NCBI GenBank assembly: GCA_965223305.1
Contig: CBDCWT010000022.1
Location: 22,462-86,461 of the forward strand
DNA length: 64,000 nucleotides
Source: CBDCWT01 sp965223305
Lineage (GTDB): Bacteria; Planctomycetota; Planctomycetia; Pirellulales; Pirellulaceae
Direction: 5' to 3'
Within the stretch, counting starts at the first letter, position 1. Each line of letters begins with the position of its first letter. Position numbers and translations under genes: made by a program. The notes under the pieces were generated by a model that ran no database searches, had not been told where the DNA came from, and saw only the letters and a list, made by a program, of their open reading frames with translations. Below, piece after piece: positions 37,511-46,405 of this stretch.

Positions 37511-37987
37511 ATGGACATCGATCGGAGACATGGTTGCTTTCGCGCCGCCCGGTTGCTCCCGCTGCTCCTGTTTGTCGGGTGTAGCACGCTGGAACAGCAG
37601 TATGACATGTTCTTGGCTGGCTCTGGGGAAACAGCGCTCGAAACACCCCCGGCCCTACCTCCTGATCTGCCAACCGCCACCGTGGTGATGGTCGCCAGCG
37701 GCGAGCAACCTGTTTCTGCGCCGCTGCCGCTGCACGAAATCGTCTACATTCAGCAAGCTCTCGAGATGACTGGGCTCGACTCCCGCTTTCGGCGGATGAA
37801 GCTCGAGTTGTTCCGCCCCCTCGAGGCAGGTAATCACCGACTTGACATTCGCTACGACCGCGACGAACACCGCGTGGCTTCGGAATACGACTACGCGCTG
37901 CGGCCTGGCGATCGGCTTGTCGTCACCGAAGACACCTCGACGGTTTTGGACGACATGCTGGGATCCCTCGCAGGGCCTTTCAACTAA
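37511..37987 (+). CDS. Lipoprotein with SLBB/polysaccharide-export-like domain
   Basis: 158 residues. The N-terminus MDIDRRHGCFRAARLLPLLLFVGCSTLEQQ has a signal peptide and an FVGC lipobox (Cys24). The C-terminal part (HEIVYIQQALEMTGL, LRPGDRLVVTEDTSTVLDDML) resembles the SLBB beta-grasp and the PGDxLxV motif of Wza-type polysaccharide-export proteins. AGGA lies about 8 bases before the ATG. It may be an outer-membrane export accessory, but it lacks the N-terminal Poly_export domain. The 896-base tandem repeat array starts right after its stop. Confidence 0.68.
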   Translation: MDIDRRHGCFRAARLLPLLLFVGCSTLEQQYDMFLAGSGETALETPPALPPDLPTATVVMVASGEQPVSAPLPLHEIVYIQQALEMTGLDSRFRRMKLELFRPLEAGNHRLDIRYDRDEHRVASEYDYALRPGDRLVVTEDTSTVLDDMLGSLAGPFN

Positions 37988-38883
37988 TAGGATGGCGAGG
38001 GACCGTGATACAAAATCACCCGCTGGGCGTTAACCCACGGTTACCACCCTCACAAGCACCGATGCCACTCGGCTCGGCAGGAGCCTCGCCCTCCCGAGCG
38101 TCTTACACGAATGTTGCAGCGGTGTGATGGGGTAGCCCGCCGCTGGTTGCCGTCCCTTCATCCTGTTCATCATGTCGATCCTGTCTTCTGATTGGTTGAC
38201 AGGATTTACAAGATCAACCGGATGACTCGGACCGTAGCACAAAATCAGCCGCTGGGCGTTAGCCCGCGGTTTGCACCCTAACCGGCACTCCCACGCGCCT
38301 CGGCTCGGCAGGAGCCTCGCCCTCCCGAGCGTCTTACACGAATGTTGCAGCGGGTGTGATGGGGTAGCCCGCCGCTGGTTGCCGTCCCTTCATCCTGTTC
38401 ATCATGTCGATCCTGTCTTCTGATTGATTGTTTGACAGGATTCACAAGATCAACAGGATGACTCGGACCGTAGCACAAAATCAGCCGCTGGGCGTTAGCC
38501 CACAGTTGCCACCCTAACCAGCACTCCCACGCACTTCGGCTCGGCAGGAGCCTCGCCCTCCCGAGTATCTTACACGACCGTTGCAGCGGGTGTGATGGAG
38601 TAGCCCGCCGCTGGTTGCCGTCCCTTCAATCCTGTTCATCATGTTGATCCTGTCTTCTGATTGTTTGGCAGGATTTACATGATCAACAGGATGACCTGGA
38701 CCGTGACGCAAATCAGCCGCTGGGCGTTAGCCCGCGGTTTGCACCCTGACCAGCACTCCGACGCGCCTCGGCTCGGCAGGAGCCTCGCCCTCCCGAGCGT
38801 CTTACACGAATGTTGCAGCGGGTGTGATGGGGTAGCCCGCCGTGGGTTTCCGCCCCTTCAATCCTGTTCATCATGTCCGTGTT
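37988..38883. repeat. Four tandem ~232-bp repeats
   Basis: The marker CGCTGGGCGT occurs at 38021, 38250, 38486 and 38718, giving periods 229, 236 and 232. Each unit contains the GGCTC/GAGCC palindrome and a hairpin formed by CATCCTGTTCATCATGTCGA and a near complement with ACAAGATCAAC (about 21 of 27 positions pair). The last unit is cut by the 3' end of the permease gene. Copies are over 90 percent alike by eye. No gene is visible. Confidence 0.85.
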
Positions 38884-40518
38884 TCAGCTTGAGACGCGCC
38901 AGCGCAGGTTGAACAGCCAAATCATCAGCGCCATCAGCGTGACGTTCAAGAAGCTGGTGAAAGTGATGTAAGCAGCAAACAGAAACCAGTCGCCCTCGAC
39001 CATCTTCGTCGAATCCGTCTGCAGGATACTCATGTCCAACGGCACGGCAAACGCCGCTGAAAAGGGGCTGGTGATACCCGCCCAGGCGACGTATTCAGTA
39101 GCCGTGTGTGTCGGGAAGAACTCGTTTGCAAAGAAGTTGATCGCGATCGGTAAGCAGAACAGCACGATCACCACCAGATACGAAGCCATCAGGCTGGCCG
39201 ACGTCTTCTGGAACACGACCGAGCAGCTTAAGGCGACCACAGCGGTCGTCAAGCAGGTCAGCAGCACAATCCCCAGGTAGGCACCCACACTGGTGAGGTT
39301 TGACCAGTAGGACGCAACCATCACACACGCCAACAGCACCGGCCACAGCAAGAACATTGTCAACACACTGGAAACTCGCAAGGCGGCGACCAACTTGCCC
39401 CAGAGGATCTGCCAAGGTGTCACAGTTGTCGTCAACAGCAAATCTAAAGTCTGCCTCTCTCGCTCGCTGGTGACACTCCCCGCCGAGAAGACAGGCCCAA
39501 CCAACATGTTGAACAGCAGCACGTAGCCGATATACCAAGCTGCGTAGTGGGACCAGATGTACAAGCAGACTGCCATCAACGGGATGGCCAGCACCATGCT
39601 GACTTGGATCACCAGCCGTAACATCAAAGTGCCTTGACTGAAGATCTCGCTACGAATCTCCTTGTCGTAAACAGGATTCGCTCCATCGGCGAGCAAGTCG
39701 TCACGTTTAGCAGGTGCGAACAACCTATCTGGGAACTGATCGCGCTGGATGACCAGACCTACCGCTTGCTGTGCTTCTTGCTCCAGATCGACCACTTCCT
39801 TCCCCTCGCTGCCCACATCGGGAGGGTGCAGCAGCCGAGCGCTGGTATTGGTCAACAAGGCGATACAAAGCGCCAACCCCACCGATGGCACGACGGTGAC
39901 CGTCAACAGCAAGCGGACCGAGCCGTTACTAGACAGAGAGTACCACAGCAACACTCCAATCAGAGCCAGCGGCAAGATCAACAGGTAGGACACAACCAGT
40001 GACGCGGCGGTCCGCTGAAAAAAACTGCTGCAAGCGATGCTGATGGCGCCAAACGTAATTACAGAGACAATCAACCCCAGATAAGCAGCCAATACCTCGT
40101 ACAGCGAAACGCCGCCCAAGGGGAGACATAACATCACGATCGGCAACGAGGAAAAAACCAGCACCCCCAGATGGGTCAGCGATGCCACCATCTTGCCGAT
40201 GACAATTGCCGAAGGACGTAGCGGGCTGGCCAACAGCATCTCGTACGTCTTGCGTTCCTTCTCACCTGTGATCGCACCCGCCGCGAAGCTGGGCGCCATC
40301 ATCGAAGCCAGCAGGTACTGCCCCAAGAAGAACATGTCGACCAGCTTCCGCGCGTCCGGCGGGTTCTCGGTCAAATCCAAACGGCTATCTTGGGGCCAGG
40401 CGAAGTAGACCACCACGCCTAGCAGCGCCTGGTACAGAAACAGCAACACAAATCCCCGCGGCATTCGCAGGTTGACCAACAGCTCGCGCTGCAGCACCGG
40501 ATTTTCGACGAGGTACAC
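38884..40518 (-). CDS. Duplicated ABC-2 type transporter permease
   Basis: 544 residues from a GTG start at 40518. The protein has two related halves, each with about six hydrophobic segments and the ABC-2 signature around an ITGEKERKTYEMLLASPL block (first half) and a VTSERERQTLDLLLTT block (second half). These correspond to the coupling region of ABC-2 permeases. No ATP-binding subunit gene is adjacent (the next gene is argG), so the ATPase must be elsewhere. The substrate is unknown. The 3' end abuts the 38-kb tandem repeat array. Confidence 0.82.
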   Translation of the reverse strand: MYLVENPVLQRELLVNLRMPRGFVLLFLYQALLGVVVYFAWPQDSRLDLTENPPDARKLVDMFFLGQYLLASMMAPSFAAGAITGEKERKTYEMLLASPLRPSAIVIGKMVASLTHLGVLVFSSLPIVMLCLPLGGVSLYEVLAAYLGLIVSVITFGAISIACSSFFQRTAASLVVSYLLILPLALIGVLLWYSLSSNGSVRLLLTVTVVPSVGLALCIALLTNTSARLLHPPDVGSEGKEVVDLEQEAQQAVGLVIQRDQFPDRLFAPAKRDDLLADGANPVYDKEIRSEIFSQGTLMLRLVIQVSMVLAIPLMAVCLYIWSHYAAWYIGYVLLFNMLVGPVFSAGSVTSERERQTLDLLLTTTVTPWQILWGKLVAALRVSSVLTMFLLWPVLLACVMVASYWSNLTSVGAYLGIVLLTCLTTAVVALSCSVVFQKTSASLMASYLVVIVLFCLPIAINFFANEFFPTHTATEYVAWAGITSPFSAAFAVPLDMSILQTDSTKMVEGDWFLFAAYITFTSFLNVTLMALMIWLFNLRWRVSS

Positions 40519-40540
40519 AGGAAGTCCAACTCGAAAAGGG

Positions 40541-41764
40541 CTAAGTCAGATCACGCTCGCGAGGAGTCACGCGTCCTTGGACTCGGCACGGGAGGCCTTG
40601 AATTCTAAGAAACCCCTCAGCGTCATCTTGATTGTACGAGCCACCACCCTCCATCGTGGCAATTCCAGCATCATAGAGGCTCAGCTCGCTCGATCGGCTG
40701 GCTACTAGCATGTTTCCCTTGTATAGGTTCAGAGCCACCTTGCCGGTGACGTTCTTCTGGGCCTCCCGAATGAACGCCAGTAGGCAATCCAGCTTCGGCG
40801 AATACCAAAACCCATAGTAAACCAATTCGGCCACTTCCGGTGCCAAGCGATCGCGCAGGTGCATCAGGTCGCGGTCCATTGTGAGCTGCTCGAGCAGCCG
40901 GTGCGCCTCGTAAAGGACTGTCATTCCAGGCGCCTCATAGACCCCCCGACTCTTCATGCCGACGAACCGATTTTCAACCATGTCGATCCGGCCGATCCCG
41001 TTTCGCCCGCCGATCTCGTTGAGCTGAGTAACGATCTCAAGAGGGCTCGCCGACTGTCCGTTCAAGTGGGTGGGGACACCGCTTGCGAACTCGAGCTCCA
41101 CGGTTTCGATTTGGTCGGGTGCGTCCTGGGGCGCGGTCGACATGCCAAACTCCACCAGGCTCAACCCGTCAACTGCCAGCTCCTCGAGACGCCCCGCCTC
41201 ATAGCTAATGTGGAGACAATTCTCGTCGGAACTGTACGGCTGAGTGGCCGTTGCTTTGACCGGGATCCCCTTCCGCTCACAGTAGGCGATCATCTCCGTG
41301 CGGCCGGGAAACGCTTGGCGAAAGGCCTCGTTTCGCCACGGAGCTAAGACTTGGACTCTCGGATCGAGGGCTTCTGCGGCTAGCTGGAAGCGGCATTGGT
41401 CGTTGCCCTTCCCGGTCGCGCCGTGGGCATACACGCTGGCTCCCACCTCCCGCGCCACCTGCAGACACTTCTTTGAAATCAGCGGTCTCGCGATCGAAGT
41501 GCCCAGCAGGTAGACACCCTCGTATTTCGCTTGCCACTGCAAAACGGGAAAGGCGAAGTCGCGGCAGAGCTCCTGTTGGGCGTCAACAATCTGAGCGGAC
41601 GCCGCTCCGATGTCTCGAGCCTTCTTCAGAATGGCTTCACGGTCTTCGCAGGGCTGTCCCAAGTCGACGTAGACAGCATGCACTTCGTAGTCCTGATCCT
41701 GCAACCAACCGAGGATCACGGAGGTATCGAGCCCCCCTGAATAGGCGAGAACACAGCTGGGCAT
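40541..41764 (-). CDS. argG: Argininosuccinate synthase
   Basis: 407 residues from ATG 41764 (MPSCVLAYSGGLDTSVILGW), supported by GGGAG 5 bases before it; an upstream in-frame start adds unrelated sequence. The PP-loop AYSGGLDTS binds ATP. YAHGATGKGNDQCRFQLA and the citrulline/aspartate-binding blocks (IGRIDMVENRFVGMKSRG, EAHRLLEQLTMDRD) are present. It condenses citrulline and aspartate in arginine synthesis. Length and order of blocks are normal. It lies 22 bases from the permease gene on the same strand, but functional linkage is not obvious. Confidence 0.96.
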   Translation of the reverse strand: MPSCVLAYSGGLDTSVILGWLQDQDYEVHAVYVDLGQPCEDREAILKKARDIGAASAQIVDAQQELCRDFAFPVLQWQAKYEGVYLLGTSIARPLISKKCLQVAREVGASVYAHGATGKGNDQCRFQLAAEALDPRVQVLAPWRNEAFRQAFPGRTEMIAYCERKGIPVKATATQPYSSDENCLHISYEAGRLEELAVDGLSLVEFGMSTAPQDAPDQIETVELEFASGVPTHLNGQSASPLEIVTQLNEIGGRNGIGRIDMVENRFVGMKSRGVYEAPGMTVLYEAHRLLEQLTMDRDLMHLRDRLAPEVAELVYYGFWYSPKLDCLLAFIREAQKNVTGKVALNLYKGNMLVASRSSELSLYDAGIATMEGGGSYNQDDAEGFLRIQGLPCRVQGRVTPRERDLT

Positions 41765-42183
41765 GGAAACTCCCTCGGGTACTGAGAAACAGGCATTCTG
41801 GATCGGGCCGCGGCCGCTCGCAAGGTGGCAAGCCCGCGACGAGGGAAGGAGGTCGTGCAGCTCGAGCGCATCATGCAATCCACCAAACTCTGGCGAGTTC
41901 GGCTACGCCGCAAATCAGCCGCTGGGTGTTAGCCCACGGTTCCCAGCAAGACCGAGGCGTAGCGTCCGGCGAGGGCTCCCCCTCTCCGGCCCTTCGGGCC
42001 GACTCTCCCCGAAGGCCCCGAAGGGGAGAGTGACGAAACATAAATCACGCACTAACTTAAAAGCTGCACAGCCTCCGCGGGGGGGAGTTGGCGGTTGGCA
42101 TGACCAAGAGGGTCAGCAACGATGTGGGCAACCCGAGCGGTTCGCCGCCCCGCCGCTACCACTTAACTGCCGGTCTCGCTAGG
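41765..42183. repeat. Intergenic repeat region upstream of larB
   Basis: 41870-42060 is one compound unit of the 17-kb family: the AACTC-TGGC-GAGTT hairpin near 41884, the GTTAGCCCACGG block, GGCGAGGGC and the CGGCCC/GGGCCG plus CTCTCCCC-type hairpins. The rest has nothing I recognise. A long frame of larB runs back into it but is not expected to be coding. Confidence 0.65.
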
Positions 42184-42873
42184 ATGAGTGGGATGAACGA
42201 CCACCTGGTGACGCTGGATTTGGAACGGGGTACGCGGTGTGGTTTTCCCGAGGTCGTCTTTGCAGAGGGCAAAGATCTCGCCACGTTGGAGGGTATCTTC
42301 CGCCAGCTGCTTGCGAACAGGATCCCCGTGCTGGCGACCCGGGTCGATCCGGAAAAAGGCGACGCCCTGAGTGGCTCCTTTTCAACAGGCCGCTTCAACC
42401 CACTGGCTCGTACCTTTCGCATCCCGCACCCTGGCAGCGAACCTCGGCGCCGAGGCACTGTCTCAGTTGTGACCGCGGGGACCAGCGACGCGGCCGTGGC
42501 CGAGGAAGCTCGAGAAACACTCGATTGGATGGGCTGCCAGGTGCGGATGATCTTCGATGTAGGCGTCGCCGGCCCGCACCGGCTGGTCGAACGCTTGGAC
42601 GAGTTTCGTTCGGCAGACGCCATCGTTGTCGTGGCCGGAATGGAGGGCGCTCTGCCCAGCGTAGTGGCGGGGCATGTCCCCTGTCCCGTGATCGCGGTGC
42701 CCACCAGCACTGGGTATGGGGCAAATCTTGGTGGAGTCGCAGCGTTACTAAGTATGTTGAACAGCTGCGCTGCGAATGTCGCTGTCGTCAACATCGACGC
42801 CGGCTTCAAGGGAGGCTACGTCGCAGGGCTGATCGCCCGCGCGCGGCACGACGATGAGCAACCAGAAGGCTGA
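42184..42873 (+). CDS. larB: LarB-type NaAD carboxylase/hydrolase (nickel-pincer cofactor synthesis)
   Basis: 229 residues from ATG 42184 (MSGMNDHLVTLD); ATG 42193 is an alternative, and an open frame back to 42088 is probably not coding. Blocks ERGTRCGFPEVVFAEGKDL, GTVSVVTAGTSDAAVAEEA and VVVAGMEGALPSVVAG identify the PurE-related LarB family, which carboxylates nicotinic acid adenine dinucleotide in pincer-cofactor synthesis. The usual N-terminal helical segment is short here. larC and larE are not in the window, so the pathway is incomplete locally or LarB works alone. It overlaps nnrD by 20 bases and heads an apparent operon with nnrD and ribF. Confidence 0.8.
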   Translation: MSGMNDHLVTLDLERGTRCGFPEVVFAEGKDLATLEGIFRQLLANRIPVLATRVDPEKGDALSGSFSTGRFNPLARTFRIPHPGSEPRRRGTVSVVTAGTSDAAVAEEARETLDWMGCQVRMIFDVGVAGPHRLVERLDEFRSADAIVVVAGMEGALPSVVAGHVPCPVIAVPTSTGYGANLGGVAALLSMLNSCAANVAVVNIDAGFKGGYVAGLIARARHDDEQPEG

Positions 42874-43720
42874 GCCCCAGACCCCCGCCCTTCCCCGCAG
42901 GCCGGTCGATAGCCACAAAGGTGACTACGGGCGGGCCCTGCTACTGGGCGGCTCGCGGGGAATGAGCGGCGCGATCGGACTTGCCGGCATGGCAGCGCTG
43001 CGCAGCGGCGCTGGCTTGGTGACGCTAGGAGTGCCCGACACCTGTCTCGACCTGGTAGCTCACTACGAGCCCTCATATATGACCGTGCCGCTGCCCTCGG
43101 ACTCCGCCGGACGGCTCAGTAGCGCCGCTAAGGAACAGGTGGACGAGCTGGCCTCGCAGATGACCTGCTTGGCATGCGGTCCGGGCTTGGGCAGATCGCC
43201 CCAGCTGGCCGATCTGGTCAGCTGGATGTACGAGTTCATGCCGCAGCCGCTCGTCTTGGATGCCGATGCATTGTTCGTACTCGCTGAACGCCTCGACCAA
43301 CTCGCTGAACCGCAAGGCCCACGCATCCTGACACCACATCCCGGCGAGTTTCGGCGGTTTGTCGCAGACGCACAACTGCCCCGCGCCGGCTACGAACAGA
43401 TGGCGATCCAATTGGCCTCCGCGCGGCGTCTGGTCATCGTGTTAAAAGGACATCGAACACTAATCACCAATGGTCACGAATCGGCCCACAATCGCACCGG
43501 CAACCCGGGTATGGCGACAGGGGGTTCCGGAGATGTCCTGACCGGCATCATCACGGCGTTGGTTTGCCAGGGACTCGCGCCACTGCAAGCCGCTCAGCTC
43601 GGAGCACACGTCCACGGGATGGCCGGCGACCTGGCCGCTGAGGAACTCGGGCAAACGTCGCTGATCGCCAGCGATCTCATCCGCTTTCTGCCCGCGGCCT
43701 TCGTCACTCTAGAAAGCTAG
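42854..43720 (+). CDS. nnrD: ADP-dependent NAD(P)H-hydrate dehydratase
   Basis: 288 residues. YGRALLLGGSRGMSGAIGLAG, CGPGLGRS, LDADALFVLAE and GNPGMATGGSGDVLTGII are typical of the ribokinase-like NnrD (YjeF C-terminal) family, which dehydrates damaged NAD(P)H hydrates back to NAD(P)H. Here it is a stand-alone dehydratase without the fused epimerase (NnrE) domain. It begins 20 bases inside larB, and ribF starts 5 bases after its stop, so these three are cotranscribed and translationally coupled. All three deal with nicotinamide or flavin dinucleotide cofactors. Confidence 0.9.
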   Translation: MSNQKAEPQTPALPRRPVDSHKGDYGRALLLGGSRGMSGAIGLAGMAALRSGAGLVTLGVPDTCLDLVAHYEPSYMTVPLPSDSAGRLSSAAKEQVDELASQMTCLACGPGLGRSPQLADLVSWMYEFMPQPLVLDADALFVLAERLDQLAEPQGPRILTPHPGEFRRFVADAQLPRAGYEQMAIQLASARRLVIVLKGHRTLITNGHESAHNRTGNPGMATGGSGDVLTGIITALVCQGLAPLQAAQLGAHVHGMAGDLAAEELGQTSLIASDLIRFLPAAFVTLES

Positions 43721-43725
43721 GCCCG

Positions 43726-44646
43726 GTGCAACTCTACCGACAACTTGACGATTTTCCAGCGCATCTCCAGGGCGGCGCGTTAACGATCGGCAACTTCGAC
43801 GGCGTCCATCTGGGTCACGCGCGGATTGTCGAGCGGCTGAGGCAACACGCGGCCGAAGTGGGTGGACCGTCGATCGTCTTCACCTTCGACCCGCACCCTG
43901 TGCGATTGCTGCGGCCGGAGCAGGCACCGCCGCCGCTGACCTGGACCGACCGCAAGGCGAGCTTGTTCCAAGAGCTCGGCGTCGACGCGATGGTGGTCTA
44001 CCCGACCGACGAGATGCTGCTGGGTTTGTCTCCGCAGGACTTCTTTCAGCGAATCGTCCTCGACCGACTCGCTGCCCGGGCAATGGTCGAGGGACCCAAC
44101 TTCTATTTCGGCCACCGCCGCGCGGGAAATATCGAGGTCCTTGGCGAACTCTGTAAAGCAGCCGGCATCCGTCTAGAAGTTGTCGAGCCGCTGGTTGTCG
44201 ACGGCGAGTATGTCTCGAGCAGCCGCGTGCGTAAGCTGGTGCGCGGCGGTGATGTGTTGCAGGCAAAGACGTTGTTGACACATCCCTACCGGATCCGCGG
44301 AATGGTCACCCACGGGGCAGCGCGGGGGGCCAAGATCGGCTTTCCCACCGCCAACGTAGATGCCGTCGACACGCTGCTGCCAGCCGCCGGCGTCTACGCA
44401 GGGCGAGCCCACGACGGCCGGGCGGTTTGGCCCAGCGCCATCAATATCGGCGCCAGCCCGACCTTTGCAGAACACACCGAGAAAGTCGAAGCGCATTTGA
44501 TCGGCTTCCATGGATCGCTCTACGGAAAACCGCTGGAGGTTGACTTTCTGGCCCGACTACGCGACATTCGCCCGTTCGCGTCGGCCGCTGAACTAATCGA
44601 CCAAATAGCACAGGACGTCGAGCGTGCACAAGAGATCGCCCAGTGA
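43726..44646 (+). CDS. ribF: Bifunctional riboflavin kinase / FAD synthetase
   Basis: 306 residues from a GTG at 43726. The N-terminal nucleotidyltransferase domain has GNFDGVHLGH (ATP-binding), FTFDPHPVRLL and VEGPNFYFGHRRAGN. The C-terminal riboflavin kinase domain has RGMVTHGAARGAKIGFPTANV and EAHLIGFHGSLYGKPLEVDF. It phosphorylates riboflavin to FMN and adenylates FMN to FAD. The length is normal. It is the third gene of the larB-nnrD-ribF operon, with only 5 bases from the nnrD stop, and is followed by a 149-base gap before nrnA. Confidence 0.95.
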   Translation: MQLYRQLDDFPAHLQGGALTIGNFDGVHLGHARIVERLRQHAAEVGGPSIVFTFDPHPVRLLRPEQAPPPLTWTDRKASLFQELGVDAMVVYPTDEMLLGLSPQDFFQRIVLDRLAARAMVEGPNFYFGHRRAGNIEVLGELCKAAGIRLEVVEPLVVDGEYVSSSRVRKLVRGGDVLQAKTLLTHPYRIRGMVTHGAARGAKIGFPTANVDAVDTLLPAAGVYAGRAHDGRAVWPSAINIGASPTFAEHTEKVEAHLIGFHGSLYGKPLEVDFLARLRDIRPFASAAELIDQIAQDVERAQEIAQ

Positions 44647-44795
44647 GCCCCTAGGGTTTTGTCTCGACCCGATATGAATATGGTAGACACAATCGCTGCA
44701 CCCTTCTTGCTCAACTGCGAAACCGCGCGACCGAGCGTGCCAGCTGCTTTGACCGCTCGATCCCTTTCTACAAATCCTAGGCGCCGGAACCAAGT

Positions 44796-45776
44796 ATGAC
44801 GATCAACTGGCAACGGTTTCACGAGATCGTAGAGAACCACGAGAGGTTCTTGTTGACCAGTCACATTCGTCCCGACTGCGATGCGCTGGGCAGCGAGTTG
44901 GCGATGGCTGGCATCTTGGAGACCATCGGAAAACAGGTCAAGATCGTCAATGGGCAGGCAACGCCGCCGGATCTAGCGTTCATCGATCCCAAGCAACGCG
45001 TCCAGGTCATCGACAGCGACATAACGGCCGCCCAGCTTGACGATCGCGAGGTGCTGATCGTGCTCGACACCAGCGCTTGGGCCCAATTGGGGCCGATGGG
45101 AGAGGTCGTCCGCTCGACAGCAGCGAAGAAGATCATCGTCGACCATCACGTCAGTGAGGACGATCTGGGCGCCGAGTCATTCAAGGATGTGCAGGCCGAA
45201 GCGACCGGTGTGCTCGTGGCCCAGGCGGCCCAGCAGCTAGGCGTGGAGCTAACACCGGCAATCGCGACTCCTCTCTTCGCGGCGGTGGCGACCGACACTG
45301 GCTGGTTTCGGTTCGCCTCGGTCAGCAGCGAAACCTATCGGACGGCTGCACACTTGGTCGACGCTGGCGCATCGCCGGCAGAGATCTATCGGCAGCTGTA
45401 CGAACAGGACACGTTGGGACGGGTCCGGTTGCGTGGCACTGTACTGGCGCGAGTCGTCTGTGAACTAGATGGCAGGTTGGCGCATACCTATGTTGTACAG
45501 GACGACTTTACCCGTGTAGGGGCGCTTTCCAGCGATACCGAAGATGTCATCAACATGGCGTTGGCCATCAAAGGCGTGCAGTTTGCGGTCATCCTCGTCG
45601 AGCAACCGTCGGGCGGCTTCAAGATCAGCTTTCGCAGCCGCTGTGCCTTGGATTGCAGCCAGGTCGCCGAGCAATTTAACGGGGGCGGTCACAAGGCGGC
45701 GGCGGGTGCCTTCGTCGCAGGACCTCTAGAAGAGGTGCAATCCAAGGTTCTGGGCTTGGTACGCGCCAGCATGTAG
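44796..45776 (+). CDS. nrnA: DHH-family phosphoesterase (NrnA-like nanoRNase / pAp phosphatase)
   Basis: 326 residues. The DHH motifs run in order: TSHIRPDCDALGSELAM (metal Asp pair), VLDTSAWAQLG, IIVDHHVSEDD (the DHH core) and the C-terminal DHHA1 block GGGHKAAAGAF. This arrangement is that of NrnA, which degrades short oligoribonucleotides and 3'-phosphoadenosine 5'-phosphate, and of the related c-di-AMP phosphodiesterases without membrane domains. It is cytoplasmic. The Rieske gene follows at 17 bases, so it may be cotranscribed with the bc-type complex, without an obvious functional link. Confidence 0.88.
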   Translation: MTINWQRFHEIVENHERFLLTSHIRPDCDALGSELAMAGILETIGKQVKIVNGQATPPDLAFIDPKQRVQVIDSDITAAQLDDREVLIVLDTSAWAQLGPMGEVVRSTAAKKIIVDHHVSEDDLGAESFKDVQAEATGVLVAQAAQQLGVELTPAIATPLFAAVATDTGWFRFASVSSETYRTAAHLVDAGASPAEIYRQLYEQDTLGRVRLRGTVLARVVCELDGRLAHTYVVQDDFTRVGALSSDTEDVINMALAIKGVQFAVILVEQPSGGFKISFRSRCALDCSQVAEQFNGGGHKAAAGAFVAGPLEEVQSKVLGLVRASM

Positions 45777-45793
45777 TTGAAAGAGGTACGATC

Positions 45794-46405
45794 ATGACGC
45801 AACGAGAGAGCGAGCGACCGACCGAGGCGGCGGGCGAAGACCGCCGAAGTTTCACCGTCGAGTTGGCCGCACTTGTCTTCGGGGGGCTGGCCAGCGTTGG
45901 CCCTTTTCTGATCGGCCTGTTTGCGTTCCTCGACCCGTTAACCCGCCGCAAGCAGCCGCCAGCAGCCCATCGCGACGCAGACGGCGGCACACGGGAGGGT
46001 TTCTTGCATATTGCGGCGCTCTCCTCCTTGGCCGTCGGCGAGGCGCCCCGCCGCTTTCCGGTGATTGCTGACAAGCAGGACGCCTGGAACTTCTCGCCTG
46101 ACCAGCCGATCGGCGCTGTGTACGTACAGCGCGTCGACGAGCAGCAAGTGCGGGTCTTCAATGTCACCTGCCCACATGCCGGCTGTAGCGTGGCTTGTGA
46201 TGGCGCCGCGTTTCACTGCCCCTGTCACAATAGCTCTTTTAACTTGGATGGCTCGCAGCGAGAAAGCGTGGCGGGCCGCGAAAACCCCAGCCGGCGCGGC
46301 CTGGACGAACTCGAGGTTGATCCGGACCAGCTGGCGGAGGGAGAGATCTGGGTCGAATTCATGAACTTCTATACCGGCATCGCGGAAAAGAAGGCCAAGC
46401 TATGA
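45794..46405 (+). CDS. Rieske [2Fe-2S] subunit of a cytochrome bc-type complex
   Basis: 203 residues with one membrane segment near residues 23-48 and AGAGG 7 bases before the ATG. The cluster motifs are C126-P-H128-A-G-C131 and C142-P-C144-H145-N-S-S-F. Ligands are C126, H128, C142 and H145, with a C131-C144 disulfide expected. It passes electrons from quinol to cytochrome c in the bc complex. Its stop overlaps the ATG of the cytochrome b gene by 4 bases (ATGA), so the two are translationally coupled. Confidence 0.94.
   Translation: MTQRESERPTEAAGEDRRSFTVELAALVFGGLASVGPFLIGLFAFLDPLTRRKQPPAAHRDADGGTREGFLHIAALSSLAVGEAPRRFPVIADKQDAWNFSPDQPIGAVYVQRVDEQQVRVFNVTCPHAGCSVACDGAAFHCPCHNSSFNLDGSQRESVAGRENPSRRGLDELEVDPDQLAEGEIWVEFMNFYTGIAEKKAKL

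Noticed and set aside
41765..42183. Longer LarB N-terminus starting at 42088
   Set aside because: The extra residues are low complexity and lie next to repeat DNA; family similarity begins after 42193.
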